In this document: positions 1 to 9,500 of the stretch, piece by piece
Numbering within the stretch: the first letter of the stretch is position 1
How the letters are laid out: each line of letters opens with the position of its first letter
Assembly (NCBI GenBank): GCA_014706385.1
Contig: JACGZH010000005.1
Location: forward strand, 1 to 64,000
DNA: 64,000 bases
DNA from: Phaffia rhodozyma
Taxonomy: Eukaryota; Basidiomycota; Tremellomycetes; Cystofilobasidiales; Mrakiaceae
Direction: 5' to 3'
Notes under the pieces: generated by a model
Databases searched by the model: none
What the model was told of the DNA's origin: nothing
The model's input: the letters and a program-made list of their open reading frames with translations, nothing else
Translations under genes and position numbers: made by a program

Positions 1-73
1 TCTAACCCTAACCCTAACCCTAACCCTAACCCTAACCCTAACCCTAACCCTAACCCTAACCCTAACCCTAACC
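1..73. repeat. Terminal telomere repeat tract (TTAGGG type, C-strand shown)
   Basis: About twelve perfect CCCTAA units run from the first base to about base 73 and then pass directly into retrotransposon sequence. The C-rich strand read 5'->3' at the left edge means position 1 is the chromosome terminus. The last two bases (CC) are shared with the retrotransposon copy that follows, a 2-nt microhomology. The tract is probably clipped by the assembly, so its real length is unknown. Confidence 0.97.
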
Positions 74-2695
74 GACACCGCTGCCCTCGACCAGATCGAC
101 CAGGCCATCGACCTCGCATCCTCCCACACATCCCTCCTTGACCGCTTCCTCTCCCTCGTCAAACTGCCCACCGCGAGCAAGCCTCTCCACGGTCGCCAGC
201 TCAAGGCCTTCCAAGATGCAGCAGAGCGGATGGCGTTCGCCTATGTCTCAAAGCCCAGTGAGCACACTCTGTTTGACTTTCTCTGTCTCCCAAAAGTCGG
301 CCTTGTCCCTGGCTTTGCTCCTGGCGTCAACTCGGCTGCCAGGCTGCGAGCATACCCTGCTGTGTCTTGGCCGGAGCACTCCTCTCGCTCTGCTGGCGAT
401 CGTCGGCCTGGTGATCTCAAGCATGCCGTCGGCAGACAGGTCTCTTCTGGCTATCTCTCTCGTGCTGCCAGTCTGCTTTCCGACCGGTCTCCTGTCCTTG
501 CTCTGAGTGAGGATGTGATGGCGAGGTTGCATGCAAAACATCCATCCGGTGACCCCTCTCCGTTTTCGTCTCGTGCTGGCCCTCATCCTGGCGACAGCCC
601 GGAAGAGCAAGCCGTTCTCCCTGCGTTTGCCAAGTTCTCCAGAGAGACCTCTCCCGGTATCTCTGGCTGGACTCAGCCTCTGCTTTCCCTTGCCCTCGCC
701 CGGCAGCCTGTCCGTGAGATGGTCCGTGTGCTTACCGGTCAGATCTCTCAGGGTACAGCACCCGGCATCCAGCTTCTCTGTGCTTCCAGACTGACTCCTC
801 TCGAAAAGACAGGCGGCGGGGTCAGACCGATCGCGGTGGGCGAGCTGCTCTATCGGCTGGTAAGCAAGATCCTTCTCAAGGCCAGACTCAGACAGACCAT
901 GCTCCTAGACTGTCAGCTTGGCGTCGGCTCCAAGGGCGGAGTCGAGCCGATCGTCAGACTGGTTGACGAGGCAACGAGAGGTGATCTCCGTGGCACTTAC
1001 AACCACCTCGTCAGTCTGGACTTTTCTAACGCGTTCAACACTGTCAGCAGACGAGACCTCGCCGACGGACTCAAGGACTGGGCTCCCGAGCTCTATCGGG
1101 CCGGTCGGTGGGCATACGGTGAGCATACCACTCTGGTCTGTACCGGATCAGACGGCCAGGTCGTCACGATGGCTTCCCAGCAGGGGGTCAGACAGGGCGA
1201 TCCGTTCGGGCCTCTCTTCTTTTCTCTTGCCATCAGACGGTTCATGTCTCAGCTTCGTCAGTTCATAGGCCTCGACGGTCTGGTCGTCAGCTATCTAGAC
1301 GATGTGTTCATCCTGACAAATGACTCTGGAGCACTCGAGAAAGTCATCGCGTTCGTAGAAGCAAGTAGCACATCTTTATCACTAAACAAATCAAAGTCAA
1401 AGATACATGACCTGTTTTCTATCGAGTCCCATGGCCTCGAGCTTCTCGGCACCGCCATCGGCAGCACACAGTTCCGAGCGGCCTTCCTCCAACGCAAGAT
1501 CCACCACGAGCTTGCCATCATCCGGAAACTGCCCAGCCTCCACTACCAGCACGGTCTCTTGCTTCTCCGTCGATGCGTCCAGATGAACCTGCGGCACCTC
1601 CAACGAACACTAGACACGTCAGATCTCGATCACCCATGGACTGCACTAGACGACGCACTCACCGAGGCGGTTCTCCTCATCCGGAACTCTCCCCGTCGAC
1701 TCGACACCGACAGAGCCATCATCCAGCTCCCCACCCGGTTCGGCGGCCTCGGTGTGCTCTCGTTCGCCGACGTCGCCCCACTCGCCTATCAGGCCGCAAA
1801 CGAGGCAGCAGACACCATCATCGCACCCATCCTCGGCGGCTTTGACATGTCGGACGTCCAGCCAATGTCCCAAAGGGCTAGAACAAACAGCATGGTCGAA
1901 CACAAGCTGAGCATTCTCCTTTCTCAGCTCTCACAGCATCAACAGGACTCACTGGCTGAAAACGCGACGTTCCTCGGCCGCAGATGGCTCAACATCATCC
2001 CCTTCACCTCCTCGCTCTCCCTCAGAGACGTCCACATCGCCGCCGGTCTCCACTTCCTCACCTTCTGCCCCGGCCGGTCCGACCTCTGCAACAGCTGCCA
2101 CCACCAGAACCACTACGGACACGACGAGGTCTGCCACGGCCGCAACCCAGACACCCTCGCTAGACACGGCAACATCAAGCGGTTAGTACACAAGTCGCTC
2201 GCTGCGAACAGCATGTTCAACGTAGAGAACGAACCACTTGTCCCTGGCACCTCCATGCGGACCGATCTCCGGATCACTTCGCCCGACGGTGTCGTCGAGA
2301 TCGACGTCGCTGTAGTCTCGATCGCATCCGACGCCGCACGAGAGATCGCCAGACGGACCCATCTGTACCCACAGGCCGCCAAACAAAACAGATCAGCCTT
2401 TGCCACTCGGTTCGCCAGACGGAACGACCCGCCCGGTGTCCAGCTCGACCCAGCCCACCAAGCGGTCGTCGCGATCCTGGACGGGAAAGCAAAAGAAAAG
2501 GTACAGACCTATGCGAACCGGATCTATCTTCCCTTCGAGCCCTTCATCCTCACCACCGGCGGGGCGATCGACTGCCGGGCGAACGAGCTGATCGACCGGT
2601 GGACCAAGCACCTCGGTCCGTCTGCCGCTGGCCGTCTTCTCAGTCATCTTGCTGTCGTCCTGTTGTCTGCCAGGGCTGCCCACTGGCAGTTCTGA
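74..2695 (+). pseudogene. 5'-truncated retrotransposon ORF, copy 1
   Basis: The reading frame is open from the truncation point to a TGA at 2693-2695 and covers the reverse transcriptase (YLDD box), the CCHC-like knuckle and the restriction-like endonuclease. It lacks the start codon, both N-terminal zinc fingers and most of the Pro/Ser linker. The first in-frame ATG is at 230. It differs from copies 2-4 by a Gly instead of Cys in a PPxVQL motif near the C-terminus. The frame also stays open in the telomere repeats upstream, which would read as Leu-Thr repeats. It is probably not functional alone, since DNA-targeting fingers are missing. Confidence 0.85.
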
Positions 2696-2703
2696 ACAAA
2701 GTC

Positions 2704-2780
2704 GAGGTGGACGGAAGTGGACGGAAGTGGATGGAAGTGGATGGAAGTGGATGGAAGTGGACGGAAGTGGACGGAAGTGA
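2704..2780 (+). repeat. 10-bp minisatellite in retrotransposon 3' UTR (expanded)
   Basis: Just after the stop codon, GGAAGTGGAC/T is repeated about seven times. The same site has one unit in copies 2 (about 6050) and 3 (about 10170) and two in copy 4 (about 14288). The repeat number therefore varies between otherwise near-identical copies. Confidence 0.85.
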
Positions 2781-3269
2781 TAGAGAATGGATGGAAGCGA
2801 GAAGGAGTCGTTCTGTTGCGTGTTTCGTTGTGAGATTTACTTCATGATGATGGTTGTTGATGATCAACTTGCAGTTTGCATCTCTTTCTCTTTCTTCTTT
2901 CTTTCTTTCTTTTCTTTCTATCTTATCTTCTTTTCTTTCTTTCTTTCTTTCCATCTTATCTCGTTTTCTTTTCGTCTTATCTTGTTTCCTTCCATCTTAC
3001 TCTATTTCTCTCTTTCTACCTCTACTTCTGTTTCTACTTCTGTTTCGATCTCTTTACTTCCTTCTTCTTCATTTTATCCTACTTTATTCTTTACCTCTTT
3101 CTCTATTTCTTCCTTTACTTCTACTTCCATTTCTACTTCTTCCCCTCTTCCTCCTACCTCCCCTTACCTCCCCTTAGCGTACACCTCGTACACCTGTCGG
3201 TCCTCTTTCTTTCTTCTTTCTGCTCGCTACAACCAGACCTTGCTAAAAGAACTATCTATGAATCTAAAA

Positions 3270-3279
3270 CCCTAACCCA
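3270..3279. repeat. Inter-element telomere remnant (copy 1/copy 2 junction)
   Basis: CCCTAACCC joins the 3' end of copy 1 to the truncated 5' end of copy 2. The CCC is shared with the copy 2 sequence, so the joint shows 3-nt microhomology. Only about one and a half telomere units remain. Confidence 0.8.
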
Positions 3280-6039
3280 CCCACTCCTAGTCCTCTCCCA
3301 CCCACTCCTAGTCCTCTCCCAGCCGAGCCTGCTCCCACCCTGTCTTGGCCTCCCTCCCTTCCTCCCTCCCTTCCTCCCTCCCTTCCGCCTTCTCCTCCTC
3401 CTGCAGACACCGCGTCCGACACCGCTGCCCTCGACCAGATCGACCAGGCCATCGACCTCGCATCCTCCCACACATCCCTCCTTGACCGCTTCCTCTCCCT
3501 TGTCAAACTGCCCACCGCGAGCAAGCCTCTCCACGGTCGCCAGCTCAAGGCCTTCCAAGATGCAGCAGAGCGGATGGCGTTCGCCTATGTCTCAAAGCCC
3601 AGTGAGCACACTCTGTTTGACTTTCTCTGTCTCCCAAAAGTCGGCCTTGTCCCTGGCTTTGCTCCTGGCGTCAACTCGGCTGCCAGGCTGCGAGCATACC
3701 CTGCTGTGTCTTGGCCGGAGCACTCCTCTCGCTCTGCTGGCGATCGTCGGCCTGGTGATCTCAAGCATGCCGTCGGCAGACAGGTCTCTTCTGGCTATCT
3801 CTCTCGTGCTGCCAGTCTGCTTTCCGACCGGTCTCCTGTCCTTGCTCTGAGTGAGGATGTGATGGCGAGGTTGCATGCAAAACATCCATCCGGTGACCCC
3901 TCTCCGTTTTCGTCTCGTGCTGGCCCTCATCCTGGCGACAGCCCGGAAGAGCAAGCCGTTCTCCCTGCGTTTGCCAAGTTCTCCAGAGAGACCTCTCCCG
4001 GTATCTCTGGCTGGACTCAGCCTCTGCTTTCCCTTGCCCTCGCCCGGCAGCCTGTCCGTGAGATGGTCCGTGTGCTTACCGGTCAGATCTCTCAGGGTAC
4101 AGCACCCGGCATCCAGCTTCTCTGTGCTTCCAGACTGACTCCTCTCGAAAAGACAGGCGGCGGGGTCAGACCGATCGCGGTGGGCGAGCTGCTCTATCGG
4201 CTGGTAAGCAAGATCCTTCTCAAGGCCAGACTCAGACAGACCATGCTCCTAGACTGTCAGCTTGGCGTCGGCTCCAAGGGCGGAGTCGAGCCGATCGTCA
4301 GACTGGTTGACGAGGCAACGAGAGGTGATCTCCGTGGCACTTACAACCACCTCGTCAGTCTGGACTTTTCTAACGCGTTCAACACTGTCAGCAGACGAGA
4401 CCTCGCCGACGGACTCAAGGACTGGGCTCCCGAGCTCTATCGGGCCGGTCGGTGGGCATACGGTGAGCATACCACTCTGGTCTGTACCGGATCAGACGGC
4501 CAGGTCGTCACGATGGCTTCCCAGCAGGGGGTCAGACAGGGCGATCCGTTCGGGCCTCTCTTCTTTTCTCTTGCCATCAGACGGTTCATGTCTCAGCTTC
4601 GTCAGTTCGTAGGCCTCGACGGTCTGGTCGTCAGCTATCTAGACGATGTGTTCATCCTGACAAATGACTCTGGAGCACTCGAGAAAGTCATCGCGTTCGT
4701 AGAAGCAAGTAGCACATCTTTATCACTAAACAAATCAAAGTCAAAGATACATGACCTGTTTTCTATCGAGTCCCATGGCCTCGAGCTTCTCGGCACCGCC
4801 ATCGGCAGCACACAGTTCCGAGCGGCCTTCCTCCAACGCAAGATCCACCACGAGCTTGCCATCATCCGGAAACTGCCCAGCCTCCACTACCAGCACGGTC
4901 TCTTGCTTCTCCGTCGATGCGTCCAGATGAACCTGCGGCACCTCCAACGAACACTAGACACGTCAGATCTCGATCACCCATGGACTGCACTAGACGACGC
5001 ACTCACCGAGGCGGTTCTCCTCATCCGGAACTCTCCCCGTCGACTCGACACCGACAGAGCCATCATCCAGCTCCCCACCCGGTTCGGCGGCCTCGGTGTG
5101 CTCTCGTTCGCCGACGTCGCCCCACTCGCCTATCAGGCCGCAAACGAGGCAGCAGACACCATCATCGCACCCATCCTCGGCGGCTTTGACATGTCGGACG
5201 TCCAGCCAATGTCCCAAAGGGCTAGAACAAACAGCATGGTCGAACACAAGCTGAGCATTCTCCTTTCTCAGCTCTCACAGCATCAACAGGACTCACTGGC
5301 TGAAAACGCGACGTTCCTCGGCCGCAGATGGCTCAACATCATCCCCTTCACCTCCTCGCTCTCCCTCAGAGACGTCCACATCGCCGCCGGTCTCCACTTC
5401 CTCACCTTCTGCCCCGGCCGGTCCGACCTCTGCAACAGCTGCCACCACCAGAACCACTACGGACACGACGAGGTCTGCCACGGCCGCAACCCAGACACCC
5501 TCGCTAGACACGGCAACATCAAGCGGTTAGTACACAAGTCGCTCGCTGCGAACAGCATGTTCAACGTAGAGAACGAACCACTTGTCCCTGGCACCTCCAT
5601 GCGGACCGATCTCCGGATCACTTCGCCCGACGGTGTCGTCGAGATCGACGTCGCTGTAGTCTCGATCGCATCCGACGCCGCACGAGAGATCGCCAGACGG
5701 ACCCATCTGTACCCACAGGCCGCCAAACAAAACAGATCAGCCTTTGCCACTCGGTTCGCCAGACGGAACGACCCGCCTTGTGTCCAGCTCGACCCAGCCC
5801 ACCAAGCGGTCGTCGCGATCCTGGACGGGAAAGCAAAAGAAAAGGTACAGACCTATGCGAACCGGATCTATCTTCCCTTCGAGCCCTTCATCCTCACCAC
5901 CGGCGGGGCGATCGACTGCCGGGCGAACGAGCTGATCGACCGGTGGACCAAGCACCTCGGTCCGTCTGCCGCTGGCCGTCTTCTCAGTCATCTTGCTGTC
6001 GTCCTGTTGTCTGCCAGGGCTGCCCACTGGCAGTTCTGA
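3280..6039 (+). pseudogene. 5'-truncated retrotransposon ORF, copy 2
   Basis: The frame is open from the truncation to the stop at 6037-6039 and encodes an intact reverse transcriptase, knuckle and endonuclease but no zinc fingers. The first convenient ATG is at 3574. It has Val where the other copies have Ile two residues before the LDG upstream of the YLDD box. No internal stop or frameshift is present, so the truncation is recent. Confidence 0.85.
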
Positions 6040-6539
6040 ACAAAGTCGAGGTGGACGGAAGTGGATGGAAGCGAGAAGGAGTCGTTCTGTTGCGTGTTTC
6101 GTTGTGAGATTTACTTCATGATGATGGTGGTCGATGATCAACTTGCAGTTTGCATCTCTTTCTCTTTCTTTCTTTCTTTCTTTCTATCTATCTTATCTTC
6201 TTTTCTTTCTTTCTTTCTTTCCATCTTATCTCGTTTTCTTTTCGTCTTATCTTGTTTCCTTCCATCTTACTCTATTTCTCTCTTTCTACCTCTACTTCTG
6301 TTTCTACTTCTGTTTCGATCTCTTTACTTCCTTCTTCTTCATTTTATCCTACTTTATTCTTTACCTCTTTCTCTATTTCTTCCTTTACTTCTACTTCCAT
6401 TTCTACTTCTTCCCCTCTTCCTCCTACCTCCCCTTACCTCCCCTTAGCGTACACCTCCTACACCTGTCGGTCCTCTTTCTTTCTTCTTCCTGCTCGCTAC
6501 AACCAGACCTTGCTAAAAGAACTATCTATGAATCTAAAA
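3280..6539 (+). mobile_element. Telomere-associated non-LTR retrotransposon, copy 2 (5'-truncated)
   Basis: It begins in the Pro/Ser-rich linker (equivalent to about base 7394 of copy 3), so it lacks the 5' leader, start codon and zinc fingers. From there on it is collinear with copy 3 at an exact offset of 4117 bp up to the 3' end. Its 3' UTR type (CTATCTATC and CCTCCTACACC variants) is shared with copy 3 only. Confidence 0.92.
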
Positions 6540-6550
6540 CCCTAACCCTA
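6540..6550. repeat. Inter-element telomere remnant (copy 2/copy 3 junction)
   Basis: CCCTAACCCTA separates the 3' end of copy 2 from the leader of full-length copy 3. The boundary is blurred because the copy 3 leader itself starts with degenerate CCCTA/CCCCA units. Confidence 0.75.
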
Positions 6551-9500
6551 CCCTACCCCACCCTACCCTGACCCTGGACCCTCCACCGACACACTCCTCG
6601 GTCCTCTGACACACCCCCCTTACCGCCCTCCTGGGCCATGTCCAACAGAGACAATCCCATCCAGTGTCCCCACTGTGACCTCCGCACCACTGCCCTCCTC
6701 GAACACCTCCGGAAACTAGACCGCCCAAACAGATGGACAAACGCCTCTCTTGCTGGCACCGGTCTCATCGCCTGCAGCTGTGGCTTTCCCTGTGCTAGTC
6801 AACATGGCCTTCTCACCCATATCGCCAAGACTCACAAGAAACAGGACCCTTTTGCTGTCCACCCTGTCTCTTCCCATTCCCTCCCTTCTCAGCCTGTGCC
6901 CTCCCAGCCTGTGCCCTCCCAGCCTGTGCCCTCCCAGCCTCGGTCTTCCCACTCTCGGCTCTCTCGGCCCTCCCGCCCTTCCTCTCATCTCCCGTCCCAT
7001 CTCCCGTCCCATCTCCCGTCCTATCCAACCCATCCAGCCACCTCCAGACCCCGCTCAGCATCCGCCACATCTCTGCCCACCAGACCTCGCTTGATCCCCA
7101 CCCAGCGTGCCATCCCTCGTCTTCCACGAAGACAGTCCTTTTCTAGCCCTCCGTCGTCCTCCATCCACTCTTTTTCTTCCGTCCACCCAGCCGAGTCGCT
7201 TTCTCCTGGTCCTGATCTCGTGCCTGTCTCTGCACTCGCTCCTGCACCTGCTTCTCCACTTGTCGCCGGGCCCGATGCCCTGCCTGACTCTGTCTCTGGC
7301 TTTGAGTCTGATGCCCTGGCTGACCCTATGCCTTACTCTCTTCCTCAGCCTCGACTCAGACAACACCATGCTCAGTCTGGTCTACTACTCGTCCCACCCA
7401 CTCCTAGTCCTCTCCCACCCACTCCTAGTCCTCTCCCAGCCGAGCCTGCTCCCACCCTGTCTTGGCCTCCCTCCCTTCCTCCCTCCCTTCCTCCCTCCCT
7501 TCCGCCTTCTCCTCCTCCTGCAGACACCGCGTCCGACACCGCTGCCCTCGACCAGATCGACCAGGCCATCGACCTCGCATCCTCCCACACATCCCTCCTT
7601 GACCGCTTCCTCTCCCTTGTCAAACTGCCCACCGCGAGCAAGCCTCTCCACGGTCGCCAGCTCAAGGCCTTCCAAGATGCAGCAGAGCGGATGGCGTTCG
7701 CCTATGTCTCAAAGCCCAGTGAGCACACTCTGTTTGACTTTCTCTGTCTCCCAAAAGTCGGCCTTGTCCCTGGCTTTGCTCCTGGCGTCAACTCGGCTGC
7801 CAGGCTGCGAGCATACCCTGCTGTGTCTTGGCCGGAGCACTCCTCTCGCTCTGCTGGCGATCGTCGGCCTGGTGATCTCAAGCATGCCGTCGGCAGACAG
7901 GTCTCTTCTGGCTATCTCTCTCGTGCTGCCAGTCTGCTTTCCGACCGGTCTCCTGTCCTTGCTCTGAGTGAGGATGTGATGGCGAGGTTGCATGCAAAAC
8001 ATCCATCCGGTGACCCCTCTCCGTTTTCGTCTCGTGCTGGCCCTCATCCTGGCGACAGCCCGGAAGAGCAAGCCGTTCTCCCTGCGTTTGCCAAGTTCTC
8101 CAGAGAGACCTCTCCCGGTATCTCTGGCTGGACTCAGCCTCTGCTTTCCCTTGCCCTCGCCCGGCAGCCTGTCCGTGAGATGGTCCGTGTGCTTACCGGT
8201 CAGATCTCTCAGGGTACAGCACCCGGCATCCAGCTTCTCTGTGCTTCCAGACTGACTCCTCTCGAAAAGACAGGCGGCGGGGTCAGACCGATCGCGGTGG
8301 GCGAGCTGCTCTATCGGCTGGTAAGCAAGATCCTTCTCAAGGCCAGACTCAGACAGACCATGCTCCTAGACTGTCAGCTTGGCGTCGGCTCCAAGGGCGG
8401 AGTCGAGCCGATCGTCAGACTGGTTGACGAGGCAACGAGAGGTGATCTCCGTGGCACTTACAACCACCTCGTCAGTCTGGACTTTTCTAACGCGTTCAAC
8501 ACTGTCAGCAGACGAGACCTCGCCGACGGACTCAAGGACTGGGCTCCCGAGCTCTATCGGGCCGGTCGGTGGGCATACGGTGAGCATACCACTCTGGTCT
8601 GTACCGGATCAGACGGCCAGGTCGTCACGATGGCTTCCCAGCAGGGGGTCAGACAGGGCGATCCGTTCGGGCCTCTCTTCTTTTCTCTTGCCATCAGACG
8701 GTTCATGTCTCAGCTTCGTCAGTTCATAGGCCTCGACGGTCTGGTCGTCAGCTATCTAGACGATGTGTTCATCCTGACAAATGACTCTGGAGCACTCGAG
8801 AAAGTCATCGCGTTCGTAGAAGCAAGTAGCACATCTTTATCACTAAACAAATCAAAGTCAAAGATACATGACCTGTTTTCTATCGAGTCCCATGGCCTCG
8901 AGCTTCTCGGCACCGCCATCGGCAGCACACAGTTCCGAGCGGCCTTCCTCCAACGCAAGATCCACCACGAGCTTGCCATCATCCGGAAACTGCCCAGCCT
9001 CCACTACCAGCACGGTCTCTTGCTTCTCCGTCGATGCGTCCAGATGAACCTGCGGCACCTCCAACGAACACTAGACACGTCAGATCTCGATCACCCATGG
9101 ACTGCACTAGACGACGCACTCACCGAGGCGGTTCTCCTCATCCGGAACTCTCCCCGTCGACTCGACACCGACAGAGCCATCATCCAGCTCCCCACCCGGT
9201 TCGGCGGCCTCGGTGTGCTCTCGTTCGCCGACGTCGCCCCACTCGCCTATCAGGCCGCAAACGAGGCAGCAGACACCATCATCGCACCCATCCTCGGCGG
9301 CTTTGACATGTCGGACGTCCAGCCAATGTCCCAAAGGGCTAGAACAAACAGCATGGTCGAACACAAGCTGAGCATTCTCCTTTCTCAGCTCTCACAGCAT
9401 CAACAGGACTCACTGGCTGAAAACGCGACGTTCCTCGGCCGCAGATGGCTCAACATCATCCCCTTCACCTCCTCGCTCTCCCTCAGAGACGTCCACATCG

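Larger units (their letters stand above)
74..3269 (+). mobile_element. Telomere-associated non-LTR retrotransposon, copy 1 (5'-truncated)
   Basis: This is the copy nearest the chromosome end. It begins inside the linker of the element's protein (equivalent to about base 7535 of copy 3) and runs to the shared 3' end, AATCTAAAA followed by CCCTAACCC. The 3' UTR has an expanded 10-bp minisatellite (seven GGAAGTG units against one or two elsewhere) and a pyrimidine-rich tract at about 2880-3240. Its 3' UTR sequence type matches copy 4 rather than copies 2 and 3. The 5' break is capped directly by telomere repeats. Confidence 0.92.

Noticed and set aside
2787..3850. Hydrophobic Phe/Leu/Ser-rich frames over the element 3' UTRs (and equivalents at about 6061, 10178 and 14315)
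   Set aside because: They translate the pyrimidine-rich tract; alternating all three frames gives equally hydrophobic text, so they are not membrane proteins.
6890..7030. Short tandem repeats considered as a CRISPR-like array
   Set aside because: They are in-frame codon repeats (CAGCCTGTGCCCTCC units) in the Pro/Ser linker of the element protein, with no spacers, and this is a eukaryote.
7107..7967. 286-codon frame overlapping the retrotransposon ORF in another frame (also at 11224-12084)
   Set aside because: It overlaps the low-complexity Pro/Ser linker, gives a Leu/Pro/Ser-rich translation and has no domain; it is a by-product of the composition of the main ORF.
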